From Aotearoamyces nothofagi (Eukaryota; Ascomycota; Leotiomycetes; Leotiales; Tympanidaceae): a stretch of 64,000 bases of DNA. Under the pieces are notes generated by a model. The model had not been told where the DNA came from. It searched no databases and worked only from the letters and a program-made list of their open reading frames with translations. The stretch spans positions 1,488,001 to 1,552,000 of the forward strand of contig JADDTR010000001.1 in the NCBI GenBank assembly GCA_015345905.1, written 5' to 3'. This document shows, piece after piece, positions 32,589-44,299 of this stretch. A program made the position numbers and the translations under genes. Each line of letters begins with the position of its first letter. Position 1 is the stretch's first letter.

Positions 32589-35583
32589 GATTGATCGGCA
32601 ATTGAAGATGAATATGGACGACGGGCAGCGAGTATCATTGCGGGGCCAGATTCATCGTAGCAAGTAGGCCTTCTAGCATACTTATGCATTTCTCGTTCCA
32701 TGCCCCGTTCCATAATTCCCTGTTCCACCTGGTTAAGCTGCCAACCTACACAACGATAAGAAGGCTTCACGTCGAGCAATCAGCAATCGACGGCGATGAA
32801 GCTAGAGACAACTAGGCAGCTTGGTGATCTCTCCAGGGGGTTCCCCGGCGATAGCAAAGCACTCTATCTCAACTTCGGCCCACGTCCACTGCTACTACCT
32901 CTACATAGAGAGCGCAATGACATGATCCTCCTGCTGGACGTCGAGTCTAACGTCAAGCCCTCTATCATTGGGATCATGGCGGTCGCCAGATTCTTGCAAC
33001 CGGCGCGATGCCATCGCAGGGGCTCCTTCTGAATTAGGCAGGTGGGGAGTGACGGGGTAAATACGAATATGCCGTGGTTCACGGAAGCCGTGAATACGAT
33101 TTCAACGCACATTATCTCGCAATGATGAAAGGTCACAAAGGAATGGTTTGCAAAGGAGTAGCCTAATAAATAACCTTATTTCCTTCCTGAAATATTGCTA
33201 TATATGCGTGTACTATAGCGCATCCACAGATGTACTCTGTACGCACTCCGCATAGTAATAGGAAAGGTATCGTAGGGGTCGCGGATAGCTGCATGTCTGG
33301 CAAAGCTTGGCCAACAGCCTCAAAGCTTAACTGCAGTACATGGGCTGATAAGGTGGGTATCCTTGGGCCCGATAAGGACGGGCAACACAATCACCAACAG
33401 CGAATCGGCACATTTGCCCATTCAAGGAAGTAGATAAGAGAGCATAGGAATAAGAGATGCTATAATAGGCCAAGAGACTGGTCGACGGTGTTTATGAAGG
33501 CCCATTGCGTGGATAAGGCAGGTAGTGAAGCATCAATACGAGGCACAAAGCAGGTGGCCTCAACTGAAGGGACCGTAGCATGCTTGAGGAAGGTCGATGG
33601 TAGATACTGAAGGAAAGTAAGCATTTTATTCGTGGCTGGATAGCTACGTTAGATAGGGTCGAGCTGGCTCGCCACGGTAGTAGTGGTAGCCATTCCTGAG
33701 ATGGGGATTTGCACTCTCCGCTCTAGCAGTGGTAGTGACACGCCGAGCTGTGCTAAATGGCGCTTCGCAGATATTGCTTCAGTACACATATGCGTAGATC
33801 TAACGTGCAGTCGCTCTGTATACCGTCTTGAGGCTCGTTCTCTTTCGTTCGTGTCGAGAACGTCGGTAAGCGGTAAGCAGGTCCACTGAGGCATAGAGGC
33901 GTAGGGCTATATCGGCGTAGAGTAAAGCCATAGGACTGTAGCATGCAATGAGGTCTGTCGATGCTGGGCACTCCTAGGGCTAGGGTAGGAGATATACCTC
34001 GAGGCCGAGGTATATCATCACGTGGCGTCGTATATCTATCCACTATGTCTTGTAGCACAGTAGGTAAGCGGCACGTGAGTAATCGGATGGTCCGTTCTCT
34101 CCTCAGGCATGCATCGGCAGTTCCTGGAATTATATTACCGTCTGTCTGCCGGGCGTGTTCAGGATTCAGGGCTTCAATTCCAAAATGCGACGTTCTAGCA
34201 TAGAGCGTCCAAAGTTTCACTACACTACAATGCCTGGATAAAGAGGCTCTGTTCTAATTATCTCCGATAAATTTCTCGTCAATACTGCAGTATCCGGTGT
34301 AAAAGTTGGTACGGAACAGCCGGGCTACTTGCTATACAAGGGCAAGCAGACCAACAACCCTTCTTCAAATTGCTGAGCATTACAATGCCAAGTGTAGCGC
34401 GAATTGATTAGTCTATGCTCGAGTCACAGCTATTTGTTATACCAAATATACGACAGTAACCAGAGACAGTACTGTACTGTACCTGTACTGTAGCTGTACT
34501 GAGAACCACGGCTCGGAGGAACCACAGTTCCGCAAGCGAGAGGGAGACGACGACAGCCCTCATGCGCGAATAAACTTTTTAGTTCCACAAGAGATTTTAC
34601 AAATCCCATCGTATTCCACCAAGTTACGCTCTATTTTCCAAGACCTCCTTAGTCCCTTATTAGTATCTGCTCCGTCAAAATATATGCTTCCTAAAAGTTA
34701 GAAATATCCTAGCGGCAATCTCAGCGGATTGATAAGATAAACTTTGCAGAGATTTCAGAACTGCACCGGCGGCACGTATCTTGGCATCCAGAGCAAACGC
34801 CGAATTCGAAGACAACCCCGGCCTTACAAGCGTCGGCGTATGACTCCGGGCAAGGCTAAGAGCGAAGGTTTGTCCTGTACATATCAAGAGGCAATGACAA
34901 TGCACGATCTACTACAGAGTATCAATGGCAAACAAAGCGACCGTCTGTGTTGTATCGAGCATGCCTGTGAGAACAATAGCTTCAACACGCACAGCGGCTG
35001 GCAGAGTGGGGCAAGGACGGAATGGCTCTTTCTATGAGGCCAGCAGTCCATACATAGTCCACAGACGCCGCCCAAGTGGCCCATATCTATCCAGCTCCTG
35101 TCCTTTTCGCCAGAGCTCCCAGCGTCCGCTGTCGGACGCGTAGATGAAACGCAAGGGTACTTGCAGAGGAAAACCTCATCCGGCCCCATCTGGTGGCGAC
35201 GCATCGCACTGCGCGTTGAGGTAATTAGGTGCTTAAGCTTCCCGGGACCCGTGAAGTCCACTATCTGATCCGCTATCTGATCCGTTCTAGATCAAGCTGG
35301 GCGTCAGCCGGCGCCAATTCGCATAAGTCCGCCCAAGTAGCAGCGCTTGGTGTCGAGCTTGCATGCAGTACGGGGTTGTGGGTATGGGTCTCCGAGTTTA
35401 TCAGATCATCGCATCCTAGGCCGGCCCACGATACTATGACAGCTAGTGACAGCGACGACCTGCAACTACTAACTACCCTTTTCAATTATTTAAAGCATCG
35501 TGTTCTGCCTTTCTGTTGTTCCGCTACTTCTGTCCTTCTTTCAGTCCTCGTCCAACCGGTGCCGTCCGCTGTACTTGTCCGCT
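32589..35583. other. 3-kb intergenic, no gene recognised
   Basis: Upstream regions of two divergent transporter genes. An 11-bp-arm inverted repeat (33991-34016) and a GTACTGTACCTGTACTG repeat (about 34466-34500) were noted. Frames of up to about 150 codons show no recognisable motif. Confidence 0.5.
33991..34016. repeat. Perfect inverted repeat, 11-bp arms
   Basis: GATATACCTCG and its exact reverse complement are separated by AGGC. It could form a stable hairpin or bind a dimeric protein; no adjacent gene within 1.4 kb explains it. Confidence 0.7.
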
Positions 35584-37314
35584 ATGGCTGTGAATACCCT
35601 CGACGAGGATAAGGATGTCCAGGTGGCCTCTACTCCTATTTCTGCCTTGCCAACTGACTCTACTCTGCCGCCTGACAACAATGCTGCCAGTGCCCGCATA
35701 GCAATTCCGTTGGGATGGAAGATTGCATCCGTGGTTTTGGTCGCTTGTATTAACTTTGGCTCAAGCTGGAGCGGGGGCATCCTTAGCGCTATGAAGACAA
35801 AGATCAAGAAAGAGCTCGATATTAATAACACGCAGTATGCGCTCTTGAGTGGCAGCGAGGATTTTATGAAATCGGTGCTTATGCTTGGCACGGGTTTGTT
35901 GACAGACAGGCTTGGCGGCGCAGGTAAGGGGCCTTCCATCAAGGAGATTGAAACGAAGGAGTGCTGACCGGCTTCAGGCACTATCTTTTATGGAAATATC
36001 ATCTACTCTATCGGCTCTATCCTAGTTGCGGGGGCAACAACAACTCGTTCTTACCACTTTATGATTGGCGGCCAGGTCATCCTAGCCTTCGGAGATGTAG
36101 CGACTCAAGTCGCGCAGTATAAGATATTCTCCTCATGGTTCCCTCCAAACCATGGATTCGCCTCAACCTTAGGCTTCGAGCTTGCTATCAACAAGATCGG
36201 AGCATTTGTCGGAAAGTCAACAGCAAATGTGATTGCTACCAATCTTGGCTTCAGTTGGACCTTCTGGATCATGGTCATAATGAATATATTCACGAACTTA
36301 ATGACTCTCGGCTTCTACTTCTTCACGCGTATTGCGAGGAAGCGATTCGTAGCGCCTCCCGACCCTGCAACAGGGGAGCAGCTGACAGAAAAGAATAAGA
36401 AGTTTGAATGGAAGAAGACTCTTGAAATGCCTTGGGTCTTCTGGTGTGTCATCTTATTTTCACTGTTCGAGACTACCACAGCCAGTGTGTTTTCGCAGAA
36501 TGCGACAGAAATAGCAGAACAAAGGTTCGACGTTGATAGTATTACCGCTGGATGGTATTCTGCTGTTCTTCAGTACGCTGGTAAGCTAGCTTGTTCAATA
36601 TATATATATATAGGTCAACTATATGTTACTAATACTCTACTGCAGGCTTTTTCTTAGTTCCTCTTCTAGGTATATTCATTGATCTTTTTGGCAACCGCAT
36701 CTCTATCATGGCTGTTTGTGGCACTGGCGTATTCCTAGCCATGGCGCTCCTCGTTTGGGCGCCCATGGTCAAAGGCACTGCAGCGGCATTTGGCATTTAT
36801 GCAGTTGCTTATACTCTAGGACCAACCGTCGTTATTGACAGTATTCGCACATCCATGTGGCACCAATCTGTTTTTGGATCCGCCTATGCCCTCAAAATCA
36901 CTATGAATAATGCGTCAGTAGTCCTTAGATAACCGTCGTAGTGCATGGCTAACGTTTCACAGCATGACGATTATTGTCGGCATTGCATCCGGTGTCATTC
37001 AGGATAATGACAACGATTCTTATGACCGTGTTATCGTCCTATATCTCGTCTTAGCCGGCGGATCACTTGTGGTGACCATTGCAATGCTCATCCTTGGATC
37101 TCTTTGCGTCGACCTGGGTCGGCTCCAATGGACGCGGAAAGAGCGCCTCCGTAAAGGAGACTTCCTCAACGAGCGCAGCGAAAGGTTCTATAACCTAAAT
37201 GGCATACGCAACCGTAGAGTCTCCTGGGGTTGTTTTGGTGCGCTCTTCATCATTGTCCTAGCCAGCTGGGCGACCTATTTCTGGGGTCTGGCTACTGGCC
37301 ATAACGATAGTTGA
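35584..37314 (+). CDS. MFS transporter
   Basis: Exons 35584-35923, 35978-36580, 36646-36913 and 36963-37314 join in phase to 520 residues. About 12 hydrophobic segments are arranged around a central loop (FVAPPDPATGEQLTEKNKKFEWKK, not membrane). The first half carries a LLTDRLGGAG motif A-like loop after helix 2; helix 1 contains INFGSSWSGG. The amphipathic N terminus lacks a signal peptide. The sequence does not show the DHA1 motifs of the MFS at 41.3 kb and is closer in layout to the MFSD1-like group of organellar MFS proteins, but this is a weak impression. The substrate is unknown. The second intron carries a (TA)n tract. Confidence 0.87.
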
Positions 37315-38302
37315 TAACACTTGGCTGGGAAATGTACACATATGGCTACAAATAGATTTGGCGACCGTCTATCCAATATCCGCAAGGCAGATGCTTAATG
37401 CGTGCTCAGGAAGCCGTTGCATATTTTTATAATCATCCCGCACTGTATTATATCTATGAAAAAAACGGGATTCCATCTAGAAGAGATGGGAAAAGACTAT
37501 ATAAAATATCAGACCTAATTTTTAATACCTCTATATTTCCATCTTAAGAACGTAATAGGAGGTTTTGCTATTTCTCAGTATATCCTTTCTAGTATTGTAA
37601 AACTCCAGCTGTTACGAGTGCTGGTTCTCTACGAGATAGTTTCAGAATCGATAATTGACACTTTCTACTTTGAGCCAAAAATAACAGACCGAACAATTAT
37701 CCAGGTTAATATTGCTAATTAAACCCAATTTTAGGGTCGTATCCAGCAAGTAATAAAAACCCCCAGGAAGTGTTACAATGCGGAGGATGCTCTTTAACGA
37801 TGCAGCTGGCCACTATTGTTAAAACGTATATAAACTTCCCTCTTGTCCAGCATGGAGCCGCACGTCAACGCCAAGAACGTGAACTGTGGGGAGGACGCGA
37901 CGGCTCGCTGCATTTGTGACTTCGGGCACCAGCGGAGATGATATTGGGAAGATTAAGCATTATGTCAAGGGTGGCTGGCAGTGTCCTCTTCTACGGAGTT
38001 GGGCTTCGCACACGAACCCGATTGGGCTGGTTAGCTAAGACTTGAGAATCGGTAGCAGCGGACGTGAGATGTATTATAGCTGTGGGAACACGAAATGATC
38101 ATGAATGCCACTACGTGGCCGAGTTATTTGCGACCAGCACCCGAGATAAACAAAATCAATCTGCATCCTCCGATTTGCCTCCGGGTCTTTGGCCCGTCAC
38201 TATATGGCTATGGAAGAGGTTGTCAGCTCCAATATCATCTAGACGACTTGAAAGTTATATATGGCGATGGCAGAATGAAAAGAGAACTGGACGAAGAACT
38301 TA
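37315..38302. other. Intergenic, partly very AT-rich
   Basis: Convergent 3' flanks of the MFS and methyltransferase genes. The part 37430-37760 is strongly AT-rich and might be a decayed repeat, but no termini or protein remains were found. Confidence 0.5.
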
Positions 38303-39791
38303 CTAAGTATACTGCGCATGAATCTTCTTATTCTTCACTGCCTCCCTGACTTGTGCCAAGAAGACATAAACCTCCTCCATTTTCCATCCTAGTACAGCAG
38401 TATACAAGCGCATGGAGACCGCTTCCAGGCCTTCCACCATGCATACATAGTTCCAAAGACCAATCTCTTTCTAAGTATCAGTCAGCATTGTCCTAAATAT
38501 GGGAAAAGCAAAGATGCAAGGTGCTTTTGAGACATACTAGTCTCTTGTCTTTCGGCCACGTTCCTATAGGCAACGGTAGAACCTGCGCCTGAACATTTTC
38601 AAACCCCGCATCTTCAGCCCAGCGCTTGAGTTTGGGACCAGGAGCATAGTCGCGTCCGATTTTATTTAATGCTTCGTAAAGTAGATCGTGAAACTTTCGG
38701 ATGATGCTGTCGGCGGGTAAGGAGCCGTCTTCGGATGTGATTGTTACATCCCAGTCTTTGAACTCTGTCCAGCCTCCTGGTTTTGTGTGCCTACCAGCGT
38801 CAACCACATTGTAACATCATCCAATTCTTGCATTTGACGAGTGGGTTGAGATATATTGGACCTAATTTGACTTACTGGTAAGCTTGTCCTACGAGCTTTG
38901 GCCAATCGAGGATTGATCCGGCCATGAAGCGGATGTGGACTAGATCGAACGGCTCGGAGAATGTCCATTCTGCTTCGAGATCGTCGATCTCAAATTTGAC
39001 ATTCGGAGGGACCCTATAGATACTAAATATCCATTTTTGACCATGAAATAATTTAGTTCCATAGACCTACATTGATGGCTGCGTTGGGCTCAGGTCGACA
39101 CCAATGACCTATTATTATAACCAGTTCAAGTTGAAACAACATCTACAACTCTCCCCCAATCAAACATACCTCAGCAGAAGGATAGAGATCGGCTATTGAA
39201 TATTAGAAAGATGGCTTTAAAAGAAGCAAGACATACCTATGTCGATGGCCCAGATTCCGGTTCCAGTACCAACATCCAATATTCTTTGGGGATTCTTCCC
39301 GATAGGAGCGACATGCAGTTTCCCATCGATCAGCAAAGTTGACAGATGATGATGCATATCGAGACGATCATTCTCCGAGTCATCATTTGGGGCAAAATAT
39401 ACTTGTTTCCAGAAGTCTTAGAGGTCGTTCTGTAATACATATGGAAAGGATCCACTCACTCCCAGAATGAAATGAATGGTAGCGACGGCCATTTTCGTAC
39501 GTGTGATTCCGAATACTGGATGTAAGAGAGGCAGTTGACTCGGCTCTGTTATTTGGACATTGGTTATGTTATTGCGAGGCTGAGAAGTGGGGGCTGTAGT
39601 GGGCCTGTCTTGATTAGGAAGAGAAGAAGGGATTTGTATACTCACGTGAGTTCGCTGTATGCCGAATCTTGGTCGCTTGTATCAACTTCTACTAACGCTA
39701 CATCTGGTGGTTGTGAAACTGCGGATGTTGTTGCTGCCGCTGGCGGTGCTGTCAGTGCTGACGGTACTGACGCTGGTGGTGACCCCGCCAT
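38303..39791 (-). CDS. LaeA-like SAM-dependent methyltransferase
   Basis: Eight exons, 39646-39791, 39460-39545, 39237-39416, 39170-39192, 39071-39108, 38876-39013, 38538-38790 and 38303-38470, join in phase to 343 residues. After an Ala/Pro/Ser-rich head comes the family block TASLTSSI, YENGRRYHSF, then APNDDSENDRLDMHHHL; motif I is RILDVGTGTGIWAIDI, the acidic post-I motif VIGVDLS and a later KPGGWTEFKDWD strand. This is the layout of the fungal UMTA/LaeA-like family, found both as global regulators and as tailoring enzymes in secondary-metabolite clusters. No backbone synthase lies in the window, so a cluster role is not supported. The exon 3 acceptor (CTAAG) is less canonical than the rest. 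Confidence 0.88.
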
Positions 39792-41304
39792 ACTGCGATT
39801 TCCTTGCTGTTTTCCAGAGTATCGTCTAGGGAAATCGGAGGGTGGTGGGGTGTTTTTATTTAGGGACGCTCCTCGGTTTCAGCCGATCATCCGATTTCAG
39901 CTTCCGAGAAGCTTTATTCCCTCCGAGGGCGATCCTCACAGATCCCCGCCCCCTCTTAGCGGCCGCCGTGTCAACATAACTTGCTGTATATAGATATGTT
40001 CATGTATACCGGCATGCGTTATCGCCAAGGCCAACGAGGGCCTGCAGAGTTGATGGATGCCAGGGAGTAACCCCGAGCAGTACTGTAGTATATGCACCAC
40101 ATCCACACTTACACGGGTGATGCCAAGGGCGATTCCTTGAAGTATAACATAAGTCTTACAATATTACAATACATGCAGATCGAAGAGGAACTAGCCTGTG
40201 CGACCGAGAACCGAGGTCTCTTTACAAGAACGGACGTGCAGTCTTGCATCCTTCTCATGATATTATATCGCCATTCGAAGCCATCTGGAGGCATCTTTGA
40301 GCTGTTGTATACACAGCACTCTTTCACCGTTTCGCTTCTCACCGGCGTTGCCATGCTAGTCGGACGGCCGGGGAGAGAAGCGCGCATCCGGCAACGACGC
40401 TACTGCGGCTCCCCTCCAGGCGCACACTGCAAAGTATGTACAAGTACATACGTGGGCTGGCTACTGATGCCAGCAGAATTCTTGTCACAATGATGTTGAT
40501 TATGGTATTGCTAGTTGGCCTTCCCGAAGTCCAGAAACCCCTTTTCTACAAGACGGTAAGAATCAGTGCCAGTCGTAGAATTGCCGGATTATGCGTCTGC
40601 TCCCCCTATATTTGGAGCTGATTGGATATCCTCGGGAAACAACAACGCTGCAAGCAAGAGCGCATGCCTACACTCTCGCATTACCCTTTGCAGGTGGTCC
40701 GCCGTCCCCTGTTCCATCTCATCACACCATTGAAGATGCGTAGAGATGATTGAGGATCAGACGACCGCCCACAGATGACCGGCGACAGCTGCTGTACAGT
40801 GTGCAGCGTGCAGCATAACTACGCACCACTCCCCAGGATAGGAAGCTCTATCGCAATCGCTACCGTGCTAGAGGTTCGCCCAGGATATCGACAGCTGGAG
40901 GCTTCATCTACATCTACACTGCCGTCGTAGCTTGGCACGCTGTATTATCACAGCTATCGTCTATCGGCGTTCCTTTCGCCCGCTCGCCAAGATTCACGGT
41001 CTTGCTAGACTAATCAGCATATTGACGAGGTTTCAGCCTATAACGAAGTTGCTGCACTATAATTATCATCTACAGTCTCCCAATTTTTAGTTCTCTCGTA
41101 TTTCATACATTACAGCCAGCTTCATTGCGAGGATATTAAGGTAAGGAAACCACTATACCAACCCTATTATGGGTTCCTTATGAGTCTGCAGATAAAATGT
41201 CGCTTTTACTATTCCAAACACAGCATCCGTTTTTGGCCACTCCCACGGGATACACTCCCACCTAATACTCGTTTGCCCGAGCAAACGATAGACCGCCTAG
41301 GTAT
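39792..41304. other. Intergenic, no gene recognised
   Basis: Upstream of the LaeA-like gene and 3' of the DHA1-type MFS. No motif, repeat or RNA gene was recognised. Confidence 0.5.
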
Positions 41305-43177
41305 TCAATCAAATCGAATCGGATACTTCTTCCTGATGAGCCCCCCATACTTATAAATCAACGCAGGAGCCGGAATCAACGCCAGCGCAATGAAGCCCAA
41401 CAACGAATTTCCCCATCCTAATCCCAATGATTGATACATAGGCGGGCCAGCCAATGGCAAAAAAGCGCCGAAAACGCAGCGGACGGCAGATAAACCGGCC
41501 ATAGCCGACGCAGCATACTGGCCAGAGGCATCGATAAAATAAGTCTGGATGGCTGCGAAAACCCCCATGATACCAAACCCGAAGGGCAGAAGGCCCACGA
41601 TAGGAACGATCCAATGGGTGTGCTTGTCCGCTGCCCAGCCATACCAGAAGAAGCTGATGGGAATGAGGATTGCAAAGAACATGCTGCTGGCGAGACGCAT
41701 TTCGGGCTCGTAGACGCCGTGGTTGGCATGGGTGAGCCGCACAACAGTCTCGTCGGATGTTTTAGCGACGATGAATAGACCGAGCAGGAATCCAATACCA
41801 ATACCAAGGTACGCGAGGCCGCAGATCTCTGATGACCAGCCGTAGCTATCGGCGAAAACGGTTGTGATGGTCGTGAAGAGGAGGTAGAGAAGGCCAAATA
41901 CAAATGACATGTATAAAGCAAGGAGTGGAAGGATAGGCGAGTAAAGAAACATCAGGAACGGTCTCTCGACACCTTGCTTTATGATCGTTCTTTTCTTGAG
42001 ATCATTTATAGATTTGTCCGCGTCGTATGCACTCCGCAGATCTGGCCGGCCACTCTCCTTTCGCAGTTTCTCCGTCCTCTTACGAACAAGTACCACAGCG
42101 TTACTCTCTTCTCCGACAATGGCATAGCCAACTGAGAGACTACCACACGCTATGAGGAGGACCCAATAAACCCATCTCCAACCAGCACGTTCGGCGATAA
42201 AGCCTCCTATGATAGGTCCAATGATAGGTCCAAAAAGCGGCCCAACTACAAACATGGAATTTGCAAGACCACGTTCTTGGATCGGGAATAGGTCTGCAAT
42301 GACACCTCCACCGATTGCCAGACATGCGGAACCGCCGACGCCGGCTAGAAATCGGAACACAATAACGGATCCGATATTAGGTGCGAGTGCGCATCCGATT
42401 TGCCAGGCTGTTAGGAAGAAGTTGGAAATCGTGAGAACAGGACGCCGGCCGTAGATTTCGCTCAGGGGGGAGAGGAATAGCGGACCAATCTATAGGGAGT
42501 TAGTGCCCATAGATATTAGGGTATAGTACCACGTACTGCAAAACCGAGAACAAAGATGCTGACGGTTAGGGTGCTAAGGATGGAGGAAGTGTTGTTAAGT
42601 TCCTTATCCATGATGCTAACTCCTGGCGCGACGATGGACGAGGCTAAAGGACTGAGACTTGTTAGGCATAGATGGTGGAGAGGATGAATAGGCGGTATAC
42701 CTTAAAAAAGTTATCCCGCTGACCATACCTAGGATCAGCCATTTTCTTGACTGCGGATAGTTTCTGTATCATGATTAGTTATTGACGGCATAAGAGAAGC
42801 TCGTGCTTACCTGGGATGCATTGGATCATCTTGGCCTTCCCACCCGACAAGGTTTTTGTCAAGATCGGTTTCTGGATAAAACTCTACAACGATATTCTCC
42901 TTCTTCGACTTTGTTTTGTGCAAGGACAAGGACAATGACCTATGGCTGTGTGACCGCACATGCGTGAGACTATGTTCAGATCGTATAGGTGCGAGCTATC
43001 ATATGTCAGCCTTGACTATCCGCAGTCTCGAATATAACAACCTACCGGTTCTATTTGCGTTTCTTCAAGCCGAGCTTCTGAACTCGTCGCATCTCCTTGC
43101 TCTAGGCATGGAGTCGCCGCCTTTAAATATTCCCCTTTCTCTAGGTCTACAGCCTTCTCACTATCTGAGGGCGCCAT
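41305..43177 (-). CDS. MFS transporter, DHA1 (drug:H+ antiporter) type
   Basis: Five exons, 43046-43177, 42811-42908, 42701-42763, 42537-42657 and 41305-42489, give 532 residues in phase. The N-terminal tail ends in GWEGQDDPMHPRNYPQSRKW, the typical lead-in of fungal DHA1 exporters. SPLSEIYGRRPV is motif A between helices 2 and 3. The segment from GGSACLAIGGGVIADLFPIQERG through GPLFGPIIGPIIGG is the DHA1-specific helix 5 motif C region. Related proteins export polyamines, fluconazole-like drugs or metabolites. The first junction relies on an AAAG acceptor and is the weakest. A nine-base repeat lies just upstream of the start (43227-43271). Confidence 0.9.
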
Positions 43178-44299
43178 GGAGCCTTGCGTGCCTTAAGCGA
43201 ACAAGTAGGCTGAAGGTCGAAATGAAATTGTTAAGATTGTTAAGATTGTCAAGATTGTCAAGATTGTCAAGACCGGAGGAGGGCCATGTAAGAAAGATAT
43301 AGAAGATCGGGAGATAATAACTCTCCGGTCGTTGACACGGATTTTGCGACATGATTAAAACCGAGAGGATCGATGCCCCCAGACTAGGTTAGAGGGGACA
43401 CGGAAGCAGGCGAGATAGCCCGCCTACGGGGCAAACTCAAACAATATCTCCGGTTCCCAGCCCCGAGGCCCGAAGCCATGGAGAGACCGCGGAGCCAGAT
43501 TCAATCGTTGGATGATGTCATTCACGACCTAAAGCCCACCTGAAATTATAGACGGATGATATAGCAATTGACCCGAAGCTCTCGTCATTTGCCAACGAAG
43601 CACAAAGTCGGCATTGTGTGTACCAGCCTTTGTTTAGAAGAGTTGAACAGGCTGCGGCGTGCAGGCTGCCGCGTATTTAGTCAACATGCCCAATCCTACA
43701 TCTTGTACTCCGGAGAGAACCTCCAATTCCGGTTACCAAGTCAAAGGAAACCTCGCCCATCCAGAATACCTCACCCTCGTATTCTCTGCAAATACCATAC
43801 GAAGTAAAGGTTCACGTCGTGGATAACCGCAATGGTTACAGTACATCTATCGCCAGCGGACTTGGAAGCCCGATGCTAACCGCCAAGTCACTAGGGGCAT
43901 TCGGTACGATCCGAGATCATCCTGGGGAGCAAAAAAGCTTGATGGCCCTTTCTTCTGTAAATATACAACATCTCCGACTCACTCATCCTTAGCATCAGTC
44001 AACAACTTCTAATCCAAGAATCGTACGAATCTCACACGGAGCCATGTATTCTAGTAGCAGAGGATTGTCAAGTGATCATATAGGTAAACCTGCATAAATG
44101 AACCGGTGGTCAATGCGTCATACATCAATTCTATCCACCCTGTCCTTATCTCAAGGATAAGCAAATAGAGTTGAATGAGCATTGGCCTGAGATCATACGG
44201 TTGAACTTGATCTGGATAATACCAGCGAAAGGATCATGATTCCATTCTCTTTCAGAAGGAATATGCTGATTGTCCAGCAGGCTTCTGCCGAGTACTACG
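43178..44299. other. Divergent intergenic region, two transporters
   Basis: 1.1 kb separates the DHA1 MFS and NCS1 starts. Apart from the nonamer repeat at 43227-43271 nothing was recognised. Confidence 0.5.
43227..43271. repeat. Nonamer tandem repeat, five copies
   Basis: ATTGTTAAG twice, then ATTGTCAAG three times, without interruption, 50-94 bp upstream of the MFS start codon. Confidence 0.85.

Noticed and set aside
37430-37760. AT-rich patch as a second RIP-mutated transposon
   Set aside because: No terminal repeats, target-site duplication or protein remains could be found.
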